Part shown: positions 19,801 to 27,269 of the stretch, piece after piece
Layout of the letters: each line of letters opens with the position of its first letter
Numbering within the stretch: position 1 is the first letter of the stretch
From: Kiritimatiellia bacterium
GTDB taxonomy: Bacteria > Verrucomicrobiota > Kiritimatiellia > UBA8416 > JABMPJ01
DNA length: 64,000 nt
Direction: 5' to 3'
Assembly: GCA_030745755.1 (NCBI GenBank)
Contig: JASLOA010000052.1
Span: 31,418 to 95,417, forward strand
Notes under the pieces: model-generated
Seen by the model: the letters and a program-made list of their open reading frames with translations, nothing else
Database searches by the model: none
Told to the model about the DNA's origin: nothing
Made by a program: the position numbers and the translations under genes

Positions 19801-22133
19801 GCATGCTGAGCTCGGCGGCGTCCAGCCTGGCCTATGCGATTAACAATCACCCGGTGATCGAGCAGCGCATTTCGCATGCCGTCGTGGGCATCTTGTGGTA
19901 CCTGGGCCTGCTCGTGCCGTTTGTGTTCTTCTGTGAGAAACTGGTGTTCGGGTTCCCCGATATCCGCAAGCAGCTCTTCGCGGTCGGCGCCATTTTCCTT
20001 GTCGTGTTCTCGCTGCTGCGCTTCTTCCATCCCGCGTTCCAGATGGTTCGATCCTCGCTGATGATTCTGCTCGGTTTCATCATGCTGCTGCTGACCGGGC
20101 TGGTGACGCTGATGGTGGCCGGCAAGTTTAAGCAGAACATCAAGTCGCTGCGGGCGAGCGAAGGCAAGGTCGAGGGGGCCGATATCAACCGCGGCGGTGT
20201 GGCCGGCACGGCCTTCATGCTGGGGCTCAACAACATGCGCCGCCGCAAAGTCCGTACGGCACTGACCTGCGCCACGCTGGTGCTCATCACGTTTGTCATG
20301 ATCTGTTTCACCTCCGTCTCGACGGACCTCGACAACAAGGAGCACGCGACAGGGCGTTCCTCCTGGAATGGTCTCATGGTGCGGAATTCCGATTTTCAAG
20401 CGCTTTCGGACAGCCGGCTCAGCACCATCCGGCGCCTGTTCAGCGGCCGCTACCCGGTCACGGTTCATAAGTGGATGGGCCCAAGCCTCTCCGTCTATGA
20501 GGGGCGGACCGAGGGCGTGAAGAACATTGACGTTCTGGTCGAACATGAACGGGATGCGTTCGAAACCCGAACGGTGAAGCAGGCGCATCTCAGCGGATTG
20601 GTCCAGATGGAGTGGAATGAGCCGCTCTTCAGCGGGATCGACAAACTGTTGTTGACCGAGCGCGGCTGGTTCGAGCGGCCGCCGCAGAGCCGTGCGGAGA
20701 AGCTAGCTGCTGCGGAGGCAGGTTTGAAGCTTAGCAAAGAGATCATCTTGCCCGAACGCGTGGCGACAGAACTGGGCATCACGGTTGAGTCCGTGAATTC
20801 AGGTACCATGGCGATCACGATTAACGGTGAAGAGCTGACGGTACGCGGCATTATCGATTCGGCGGCGCTGGACAAAGTCCGGGGCCTTGATGGGCACTCC
20901 ATCATGCCCTACGACATCAACAGCCTGTCGGTCATCAGCACGAAGCGCAAGGACCACGTCAATGATATGGTTATGGTCCCGCAGGATGTCAAACGGCTTT
21001 CGGCGGCCGACGTGGCGCTTGTCAGCGCCATGCCACCGGTCAGCGCAGCGACGGATGGGTCGGCGGCTCAGAGCGTAGGCGCGATGAGCTGCTCGGTGCT
21101 CTTTCCGTCTGCGCCTTATCTGCTCTCTCCAGCGGACCCCGACAGACCTGAACGACCGGCCGTTGGATACAAGCAACAGCGCCGCGTGGTCATGGAGTAC
21201 CTTGAGCGTACGGGCCAGGAATCCTTCTACGCGCTTGACGGTGTGTCGTACGCCGGTTCACGCAAGCGCTCAAAGAGCCTGGGCGGCATGATCGAGTTGC
21301 TGATTCCGATCATTATTGCGGCGTTGGCGGTGTTCAATACGATGCGCGGTTCTGTGTATGAGCGGCGTAGTGAGATCTATGTGTACAATGCCGTGGGTAT
21401 TGCCCCGAACCATGTCTTCTTCATGTTCATGGCCGAGGCGCTGGTGTATGCCGTGATGGGGGCCATGCTGGGGTACCTCTTGAGCCAGGCGACGGGACGT
21501 GTCTTGACCGTGCTGGGCATGACCGGCGGGCTGAACATGGACTACAGCTCGATCGAAACGATCTATGCGTCGCTGGCGATTATGGGGGCCGTTCTGCTCT
21601 CTTCGATCCTGCCGGCCCGGGACGCGGCGCGCATGGCCGCGCCATCGGAGATTACGAGCTGGACCGTGCCCAGTATCGACGGCGATGTGATGACCCTGAA
21701 CTTGCCGTTCACCTTTACGGCGCATGATCGCGTTGCCGTGGTGAGCTACTTCATGCGTTGGCTCGAATCGCACGGCGAAGGGAGCTCGGGCGGCTTCTTC
21801 TGCTCGCCGCCGGAGCCGTATGCGCGTGTCGCCGATACGGAGCCCGAGGACGCGCCCTTGATGCCCGGCGTGAGCAGCCAGGTCTGGCTCAAGCCGTATG
21901 ACCTCGGGGTTTCCCAGCGTATGGATATCTCGCTGCCCACGGATGCTGAGACTTCGGAGTATATTGCACACATTGAGTTGACGTTGCTGAGTGGGCATGC
22001 CAAGGCGTGGGAGCGGACCGTCAGGCCCTTCCTGGGGACGCTGCGAAAACAGTTCCTGAACTGGCGCGCCACGACCGATGACCAACGTGCTGAGATGTTC
22101 GCTGAGGCGAAGAAGATAATTGCGAGGCGCTGA
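16812..22133 (+). CDS. FtsX-like ABC permease fused to a degenerate peptidase-M28-like ectodomain
   Basis: 1773 residues from ATG 16812. One N-terminal helix (VVVGVFVVLGLAALAWFV) leads into a large extracytoplasmic region. It has a PA-like segment (about residues 150-230, IVLTYISGAGSWANLAAAGVKAVLV) and an M28-like core (EEALVITCSYDSYSW...GAEQSISLSAMLEYVRGL). In true M28 enzymes this reads GAHYDS...GADDNASG with a downstream EE; here the His, the second Asp and the Glu pair are replaced, so peptidase activity is unlikely. Three helices follow near 1020-1105, then a MacB/FtsX permease unit (RRRKVRTALTCATLVLITFV ... IIIAALAVFNTMRGSVYERRSEI) and a 150-residue cytoplasmic tail. Its partners are probably the ATPases at 25316 and 26503. 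The next gene's ATG overlaps this stop by one base. Confidence 0.8.
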   Translation: MSKPSKKSSLVDQLVVVGVFVVLGLAALAWFVHFAEPDERQPRQVFVADYDEAPMAEVMDEQGFEKRLAEIAAAGTASGERTVGRRSGSPGFYRTEKLILDTYREAGLEVVTQEFPVVVPITEQCEVLDAEGKPLEDVQIFPFDPNGFLPMALPEEGISGELVAAESCGPGGLDGRAADQSIVLTYISGAGSWANLAAAGVKAVLVKEETEAVRRATIQGPERQEHWAGIAWVDLSAAVLGGTYPRFLVRGPIEKYADQKITLRCKVSWQTRHVRNLLGVLRADQPREEALVITCSYDSYSWVPDLAPGAEQSISLSAMLEYVRGLARYDGSLKRDVIFVATAGSAQAKMGDYRLLEAIETYSHERSDFRTFEERQAHEQEQIAFAEKALSLIDAPGTNAAARAAWTKDRLAAEPPAFREWITERVKTVAGEVCLARSENALQAKLAHLRVGGPAYRDGFDAVSATDKERQAKANEHPLLTTYIAAKTLENRAANMMGLPLNQLVAREEYGAWGYAERLRAYLAEITTYHQQQRQELDDMIAVRDLFARYERTLTIVIDLYSGGHSKQSDLAILLGIPQVGSIVEPQVTDLANAIMEKVPEEADAPAFEVINWGPKDRAGSGRKPCRADASKSVLWYPVGRLAFSVVNRAYQVDGNTRVFSPEDTVANMSQTDVLKGHIPAVGKALLSVAQGRVTFKGLAKATARRRVHSIGGTVYASVGTAEMIPSHRMARRTFVRAVEQKQGQARMNGADNLFTWKGRGLPILAVNPYGEFRLERISGANPHPFTADAVRFGADGRITFIKDGSEKSRAVFKNLQIESLKLAAEGLNEPRPLNVALFRCAPVLMLEQGNPSTLSDFNEFKILNATGLSPFNESYHASGIEYVSPDAVFYVSMLAGEGGNESLIVPRAFALNADPEEPIAPDESQLFGKGYLAADTPIFVLPHMEAAESMLRTAEKRLALQRKFGMADKQMLDFHERGRDWLDDAKARQAANDLEGMLSSAASSLAYAINNHPVIEQRISHAVVGILWYLGLLVPFVFFCEKLVFGFPDIRKQLFAVGAIFLVVFSLLRFFHPAFQMVRSSLMILLGFIMLLLTGLVTLMVAGKFKQNIKSLRASEGKVEGADINRGGVAGTAFMLGLNNMRRRKVRTALTCATLVLITFVMICFTSVSTDLDNKEHATGRSSWNGLMVRNSDFQALSDSRLSTIRRLFSGRYPVTVHKWMGPSLSVYEGRTEGVKNIDVLVEHERDAFETRTVKQAHLSGLVQMEWNEPLFSGIDKLLLTERGWFERPPQSRAEKLAAAEAGLKLSKEIILPERVATELGITVESVNSGTMAITINGEELTVRGIIDSAALDKVRGLDGHSIMPYDINSLSVISTKRKDHVNDMVMVPQDVKRLSAADVALVSAMPPVSAATDGSAAQSVGAMSCSVLFPSAPYLLSPADPDRPERPAVGYKQQRRVVMEYLERTGQESFYALDGVSYAGSRKRSKSLGGMIELLIPIIIAALAVFNTMRGSVYERRSEIYVYNAVGIAPNHVFFMFMAEALVYAVMGAMLGYLLSQATGRVLTVLGMTGGLNMDYSSIETIYASLAIMGAVLLSSILPARDAARMAAPSEITSWTVPSIDGDVMTLNLPFTFTAHDRVAVVSYFMRWLESHGEGSSGGFFCSPPEPYARVADTEPEDAPLMPGVSSQVWLKPYDLGVSQRMDISLPTDAETSEYIAHIELTLLSGHAKAWERTVRPFLGTLRKQFLNWRATTDDQRAEMFAEAKKIIARR

Positions 22134-24136
22134 TGGCGAAAGAAGACAGACCGATTGTGATGGACAAGGAACTGGAGGTCTACCGCTCTGTCCTTGAAAC
22201 TCCCAAGGAGTTCAAGAACGGCTTTACCTGGGTGGCCATCGCCGGTGCCTTCTTCTGTGGTCTGTTGATGATGCCGGGCGCGATTTACCTGAGCCTAGTG
22301 ACGGGGCAGGGCCTTGCCGCGGCCTGGGTGACGTTGATCATATTCTCCGAGGTCAGTCGGCGCGCGATGCGTACGCTCAGTAAGCAGGAACTGGTGATTC
22401 TGCTGATGGTCTCCGGCGCGATGGCCATGGGTGGTCCGATCGGCGACCTGATCTGGCGGCAGTACCTCATTACCAGTGATGCCGTGCGGGATGTGGGGCT
22501 GCTGGGCAAGTTCCCGAGCTGGTTTGCTCCTGCGCCAACCAGCGAGGCGATCACCGGGCGTAACCTGCTGCATTCAGCGTGGCTGGTGCCCATTCTCCTG
22601 ATGGTCTTCATGCATATTATCGGAACGGTGAAGTACTACACGTTGTCGTATTTCTTCTTCCGTGTGACTTCCGATATTGAGCGATTGCCGTTCCCGTTTG
22701 CCGGCATCAATGCGCAAGGCTCGATGGCGCTGGCCGAATCGGGTGAGCGCAAGACGACGTGGAAGTGGCGAGTGTTTTCGTTGGGCGGCATGCTGGGACT
22801 GGCGTACGGTGCCATTCAGATCGGTGTGCCGCTGGTGACCGGGTCGTTCCTGGCGAAGCCGATTCAGATCATCCCTTTGCCCTGGTTTGATTCCACGGTG
22901 CTTACCGAGGGGCTGTTGCCCGCGACGGCCACCGGCATCACGCTCGATCTGGGGTTGCTGATCGTTGGCATGGTCGTGCCCTTCTGGGCGGTAATGGGGT
23001 CGGGTGCGGCTGTTGTTCTGACCCTGATCATGAACCCGATCCTCCACAAGGCCGGTGTGCTGACGCGCTGGCAGCCGGGCATGGATACGGTCTCGACGAC
23101 GTTTGCCAACTCGATTGACTTCTGGATGAGCTTTGGTTTGGGCGTGATGGGCGGGATTGCCGTCATTTCTATCTTCCAGACCGTGCGCGACCTGATCAAG
23201 AAGGCGCGTGAACTGAAGAAACGTAGGGCCGAGGAGGGGGACCTGGCGGCGCGGCGTGAGAATATCTGGGATACCCCGGAGGGCCGCGGCGACTTCTCTC
23301 CGCGCATAGCCGTCGAGCTGTACTGCCTGTGCGCTTTGTTGACCATCGGCCTTTGTCATCTGCTCGTGCCGGAGTTTCCGCTCGTCTTCCTTTTTGCCTT
23401 CACGTTTCTGTATACGCCGTTGATATCGTATATTAATGCGCGCCTGGTCGGTATCTGTGGCCAGCATGTGCGAATCCCGTTTCTGCGTGAGGCCGCGTTC
23501 ATCTTGTCCGGTTACAAGGGCGTTGAGATCTGGCTGGCGCCGATTCCTGTTGATGAAATGGGCACCGGTGCGCAGGGCTTCCGGACCAAGGAACTGACGG
23601 GCACGAACTACTGGTCCCACGTGAAGGCGAAGGGCTTGATCATCCCGCTCAGCTTCATTCTCAGCTTCATCTTCTGGGGCTTTATCTGGAAATCGGGTGC
23701 CATTCCCTCGGAGATGTATCCGTTTGCCGAGAAGATGTGGGACCTGCGTGCCAAGAATACGGTGCTGATGTGGTCGGCCACACTCGACATGGAGGGAGCC
23801 AAACCGCTCTTCTTCCAGGCCTTGCATCCGACGGTCATGGCGGGCTCATTCTCCTTTACCATGCTGGCCTTTACCGTTATGTCGGCGTTCAGCATGCCGG
23901 TGATGGCCATCTATGGATTTGTCCAGGGGGTTGGCCAGATGCCGCATGCAACGGTGCCATTGGTCATCGGGGCGCTCCTGGGCAGATTCTATTTCGGCAA
24001 GAAGTTCGAACGAAAACGGTTCCTGCAGATTGTGCCCGTGCTGTCGGCCGGGTACGGGACAGGGATAGGACTAGTCGCCCTGATCGGCGTGGGTATTAAT
24101 CTGATTGTTAAGGCGGTCTCGTCGTTGCCGTTTTAA
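22133..24136 (+). CDS. OPT-like multipass membrane protein (second copy, DUF6784/6785-like)
   Basis: 667 residues. The ATG shares its A with the preceding TGA (TGATG), so translation is probably coupled to the M28/FtsX permease. About 14 hydrophobic segments, for example AIAGAFFCGLLMMPGAIYLSL, LVILLMVSGAMAMGGPIG, WLVPILLMVFMHIIGTV and a C-terminal VLSAGYGTGIGLVALIGVG. It resembles the OPT superfamily and the membrane part of the 14092 protein, but has no soluble jelly-roll insert. A cytoplasmic charged loop (KKARELKKRRAEEGDLAARR) lies mid-protein. Known OPT members move peptides or metal chelates; in this context glycan transport is inferred only from position. Confidence 0.75.
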   Translation: MAKEDRPIVMDKELEVYRSVLETPKEFKNGFTWVAIAGAFFCGLLMMPGAIYLSLVTGQGLAAAWVTLIIFSEVSRRAMRTLSKQELVILLMVSGAMAMGGPIGDLIWRQYLITSDAVRDVGLLGKFPSWFAPAPTSEAITGRNLLHSAWLVPILLMVFMHIIGTVKYYTLSYFFFRVTSDIERLPFPFAGINAQGSMALAESGERKTTWKWRVFSLGGMLGLAYGAIQIGVPLVTGSFLAKPIQIIPLPWFDSTVLTEGLLPATATGITLDLGLLIVGMVVPFWAVMGSGAAVVLTLIMNPILHKAGVLTRWQPGMDTVSTTFANSIDFWMSFGLGVMGGIAVISIFQTVRDLIKKARELKKRRAEEGDLAARRENIWDTPEGRGDFSPRIAVELYCLCALLTIGLCHLLVPEFPLVFLFAFTFLYTPLISYINARLVGICGQHVRIPFLREAAFILSGYKGVEIWLAPIPVDEMGTGAQGFRTKELTGTNYWSHVKAKGLIIPLSFILSFIFWGFIWKSGAIPSEMYPFAEKMWDLRAKNTVLMWSATLDMEGAKPLFFQALHPTVMAGSFSFTMLAFTVMSAFSMPVMAIYGFVQGVGQMPHATVPLVIGALLGRFYFGKKFERKRFLQIVPVLSAGYGTGIGLVALIGVGINLIVKAVSSLPF

Positions 24137-24295
24137 CTATTGAAAATGGAAAATCGATAAATTGAAAATTGAAGACTGCGTAGCGACCAGAACCTTCGAC
24201 TGTCAATTGCCCATGAACAGGAAGGAGAGCTTGAAGAGGGGAAAGTGAAGATTGCGGAGCATCTCGAATTTTCAACTTTCAATTTTCAATCTTCA
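24137..24295. repeat. AT-rich inverted repeat of TTGAAAATTGAA-type units
   Basis: The left arm at about 24139-24174 (ATTGAAAATGGAAAATCG..., ATTGAAAATTGAAG) and the right arm at about 24268-24299 (TTTTCAACTTTCAATTTTCA...) are approximate reverse complements. About 95 bases of normal-GC sequence lie between them. The right arm runs directly into the ATG at 24296. An in-frame GTG at 24245 would place the right arm inside the coding sequence. Confidence 0.75.
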
Positions 24296-25315
24296 ATGGA
24301 GACGATCGGTACACAAGTAAGGCTGCCGTTCAAGCGTGCCTTGGCCATTGCGGTCAGTGGGATTCGTATCCGGCTGGGGCGTTCACTGGTTACGGTGTCG
24401 GGTGTGGTGCTCGGGATTGCGTTCCTGATGAGCAATCTGACCGGCCAGATTGTCAAGACGGCCTTGAGCGAGGAGCGCGAACAGAGCCAGCGTGTGGATA
24501 TGATGATGAGCCTGGTCAATGCCGAGGTCGGAAGCCTGGAGGACCGGACTGTCGCCGTGGCCGCGTTCGGGCGGGTTACGGCCACCGATCTGGCCTTTGT
24601 GGGGCGGGTAAACTCTTCCGGTCCCGCTTTGTTCCGGGCGCATGGGCTCGACAGGAGTGGCTTAACGGCCGTTTCCCTGCAGGAGCTTGGCAAAGATGCA
24701 GACCTTGTATTTGTGATGGGTGATGCCGCATCTGCTTCTATTTCCCTCCAGGAGTTGACCGCAGGCATGGCAAGCCCGCTCGTGCTCGATACGCAGGCAG
24801 ACCGTGAGTACACCGGTGAGGTCGGCGATGGGATTCGGCGGGAACCGTTCTTTGGAAAGCAGGCTGAGGATATGAAAGAAGAGGCGGAGGTAGCCGCGCG
24901 CACGGAACGTTTCCGCGTCACGTGGATCCTCGTGATTTCCCTGTTGGTCACGGTGGTTACCGTTGCCAACGCGCTGCTCATGTCCGTCACGGAACGGTTC
25001 CGTGAGATTGGGACGATGAAATGTCTTGGTGCACTGTCTAAATTCATTCGCAGGCTGTTTCTGATCGAGAGTGCCCTGATCGGCATGGCCGGGTCCGTCT
25101 GTGGGGCGTTGGTTGGAGCCGCGCTGACGATGGTGATTTACGGCGCCATGTACGGGTTTGGCAAGGTGCTACTGTCGATTCATTATGGCCAGCTGTTGCT
25201 GGCTGCGGTTGTGGCCGTTGTCTGCGGCAGTATCTTGTCGATGGCTGCAGCCGTCTACCCGGCGCGTGTTGCATCGCGCATGGTCCCGGCCGATGCGCTT
25301 AGGAGCACGGTGTAG
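24296..25315 (+). CDS. FtsX/MacB-type ABC transporter permease (short)
   Basis: 339 residues from ATG 24296; a GTG at 24245 would add 17 residues encoded by an AT-rich repeat, so it is disfavoured although AGAGGGG lies just before it. Topology: one N-terminal helix (LVTVSGVVLGIAFLMSNLTG), an extracytoplasmic MacB-PCD-like loop of about 170 residues, then three helices (ILVISLLVTVVTVANALLMS; LFLIESALIGMAGSVCGALVGAA; LLLAAVVAVVCGSILSMAAAVYPA) with the FtsX motif ERFREIGTMKCLGA. The stop codon directly abuts the ATG of the ATPase gene. It probably forms a MacB- or LolC/E-like complex with that ATPase and the large permease. Confidence 0.88.
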   Translation: METIGTQVRLPFKRALAIAVSGIRIRLGRSLVTVSGVVLGIAFLMSNLTGQIVKTALSEEREQSQRVDMMMSLVNAEVGSLEDRTVAVAAFGRVTATDLAFVGRVNSSGPALFRAHGLDRSGLTAVSLQELGKDADLVFVMGDAASASISLQELTAGMASPLVLDTQADREYTGEVGDGIRREPFFGKQAEDMKEEAEVAARTERFRVTWILVISLLVTVVTVANALLMSVTERFREIGTMKCLGALSKFIRRLFLIESALIGMAGSVCGALVGAALTMVIYGAMYGFGKVLLSIHYGQLLLAAVVAVVCGSILSMAAAVYPARVASRMVPADALRSTV

Positions 25316-26101
25316 ATGAAGATGGAAGATAAACAGTTGGAACAGCTCTTTCGTGGCGAGAACGAGGCGGGAAAACTGGATCACGTGATCCGGGCGGTCG
25401 ATGTTCGCAAAGTCTATACCATGGGCGATAGCGAAACGCATGCCTTGGCCGGGGTGTCGCTCGACGTACGGCGCGGGGAATACCTCTCTATTATGGGTCC
25501 GTCCGGGTCCGGCAAGAGTACGTTTTTCAACATGGTCGGCGGCCTCGACAAGCCGACCGAAGGCAAGGTCTATATTGACCAGGTCGATATTGCGCAGCTC
25601 GATCCCTATGAGCTTGCGTGGCTGCGCTGCCGCAAGGTGGGCTATATTTTCCAGACCTTCAACCTGATCCAGGTAATGTCCTGCATCGAGAACGTCACCT
25701 TGCCGATGGCCTTTGCCGGGATGGACAGCGAAGAGGCGCGTGATAAAGGCATCGAGATTCTCGAGAGGGTCGGCCTTGGTGACCGCGCGCTGCACAAGCC
25801 CGCCGAAATGTCCGGCGGCCAACAGCAACGGGTGGCGATTGCCCGGGCGCTGGCAAACTCGCCCGACATTCTGCTCGCGGATGAGCCCACCGGTAATCTG
25901 GACCTTAAGACGGGCCAGGAGATCATCACGCTGTTCTCGAAGTTGCGCGAAGAGTTGGGGGTTACGATTATTACGGCCACACACGATTTGAAGATGCTCA
26001 AGAGCTCCGATCGCATCGTCTGGATTGAGGACGGGCTGATCACACGCGTCAGCAAGCCGGAGGATATGCAGATTGAGCTGGCTGATATCGAAGGAGAATA
26101 G
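25316..26101 (+). CDS. ABC transporter ATP-binding protein, LolD/MacB type (ATPase 1)
   Basis: 261 residues. Walker [10 protein letters not shown] at 61-69, Q-loop FQTFNLIQ, signature MSGGQQQRVAIARAL, Walker [13 protein letters not shown] and H-loop TATHD are all intact, so it should hydrolyse ATP. An N-terminal extension of about 20 residues before the usual start distinguishes it from the second ATPase. The ATG follows the upstream permease stop with no gap. It is the energy subunit for one or both FtsX permeases of this cluster; MacB/LolD systems usually extrude or transfer molecules rather than import them, so direction is uncertain. Confidence 0.95.
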   Translation: MKMEDKQLEQLFRGENEAGKLDHVIRAVDVRKVYTMGDSETHALAGVSLDVRRGEYLSIMGPSGSGKSTFFNMVGGLDKPTEGKVYIDQVDIAQLDPYELAWLRCRKVGYIFQTFNLIQVMSCIENVTLPMAFAGMDSEEARDKGIEILERVGLGDRALHKPAEMSGGQQQRVAIARALANSPDILLADEPTGNLDLKTGQEIITLFSKLREELGVTIITATHDLKMLKSSDRIVWIEDGLITRVSKPEDMQIELADIEGE

Positions 26102-26103
26102 TC

Positions 26104-26499
26104 ATGCGACTGTTCGGATGGAGCGGGAAGCGACGGAACGTTCGGCCGGTGATAGTCGATCGGTTTGCTGTCATCCCGCTTCTGTCGGAGACGGTCGAGC
26201 TGCGACGAGATTCCGACGGGAACGCGCATCTGCGCGAAGCGCCGAACCTGAACGGCTTGCGCAAGAAGGTCGTGGAGCTCCTGGGCCACGACTACAGTCG
26301 CAAAGTCCAGTTGGATGAGTACGGAACGTTGTTCATCGACATGGTCGACGGGTCGAACCGGCTGAGTGATATTGTGGATCGCATGGTTGCAGAGTTCGGG
26401 AAAGAGCGGAAAGACGTGGAAGAGGGCGTGGTCCTCTTCACGAAAAAACTGATGACCCTGAACATGCTGAAGTTGAAGGTGGAAGGAAGTGAGGCCTAG
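26104..26499 (+). CDS. PqqD-like small protein (RiPP-recognition-element fold)
   Basis: 131 residues, preceded by GAAGGAGA. The C-terminal about 70 residues match the PqqD pattern: LDEYGTLFIDMVDGSNRLSDIVDRM, then an amphipathic helix and FTKKLMTLNMLKLK. PqqD-like domains form a winged-helix fold that binds leader peptides of ribosomally made peptides. No radical-SAM enzyme or precursor peptide is visible nearby; instead it sits two bases after one ABC ATPase and three bases before another. The N-terminal about 55 residues are not part of the classic domain. A role in the ABC complex is suggested by position. Related PqqD-ABC pairings in other genomes are expected but could not be checked. Confidence 0.8.
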   Translation: MRLFGWSGKRRNVRPVIVDRFAVIPLLSETVELRRDSDGNAHLREAPNLNGLRKKVVELLGHDYSRKVQLDEYGTLFIDMVDGSNRLSDIVDRMVAEFGKERKDVEEGVVLFTKKLMTLNMLKLKVEGSEA

Positions 26500-26502
26500 A
26501 AG

Positions 26503-27228
26503 ATGGCGAGGGAAATCATAGCGCGTGCCACGGACGTTACCCGTCGCTACCGACTCGGGGCCGAGGAGGTCTGGGCTCTTAACGGCGTGTCGATGGATAT
26601 CTATGAAGGCGAGTATCTTTCCATCATGGGGCCGTCCGGTTCGGGTAAGAGCACATTCTTCAATATGATCGGTGCACTCGACGTGCCGACATCCGGAACG
26701 ATTGAGTTCATGGGCGCGGACCTGTTCTCGCTGCCGGAAGACAAGCAGGCCTGGATCCGTTGCAATCAGATTGGCTACATTTTCCAGACCTTCAACCTGA
26801 TCATGGTGATGAGCGCGCTGGAAAACGTGACGCTGCCCATGATTCTCCGTGATGAACCCCAGGAGCAGGCAGACGCACGCGGCAAGGAGATCCTTGAGAT
26901 GGTGGGGCTGGGGCATCGCGTGCATCATCTTCCCGACCAACTGTCCGGCGGCCAGCGGCAGCGTGTGGCCATCGCCAGGTCATTGGCCAACTCCCCACGA
27001 GTCATTCTGGCTGATGAACCCACCGGCAACCTGGACAGCAAGATTGGCCAGGAGATCATCGATCTGCTCAAGAAGCTGCAGGTGGAGCAGGGCGTGACGA
27101 TCATCACCGCGACACATGACAGCAAGATGCTGGAGATCTCAGACCGGATCGCCTGGATCCGCGATGGAAAATTGGAGCGTATCGAGAATCGTGAGGACGT
27201 CGAAATCAAGAGCGGCAGTATGCACTAG
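26503..27228 (+). CDS. ABC transporter ATP-binding protein, LolD/MacB type (ATPase 2)
   Basis: 241 residues with Walker [10 protein letters not shown] (43-51), FQTFNLIM Q-loop, [27 protein letters not shown] and TATHD. It is clearly paralogous to ATPase 1, sharing long identical stretches, but lacks the N-terminal extension and has its own C-terminal tail ([15 protein letters not shown]). Two ATPases with two unequal permeases suggest a hetero-oligomeric MacB-like complex. It is the last gene of the membrane module; a GH5-like enzyme follows after 41 bases. Confidence 0.95.
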   Translation: MAREIIARATDVTRRYRLGAEEVWALNGVSMDIYEGEYLSIMGPSGSGKSTFFNMIGALDVPTSGTIEFMGADLFSLPEDKQAWIRCNQIGYIFQTFNLIMVMSALENVTLPMILRDEPQEQADARGKEILEMVGLGHRVHHLPDQLSGGQRQRVAIARSLANSPRVILADEPTGNLDSKIGQEIIDLLKKLQVEQGVTIITATHDSKMLEISDRIAWIRDGKLERIENREDVEIKSGSMH

Positions 27229-27269
27229 CCGCAATCATGCACCCGGGGATGACGACAGGAAGTTGAACG

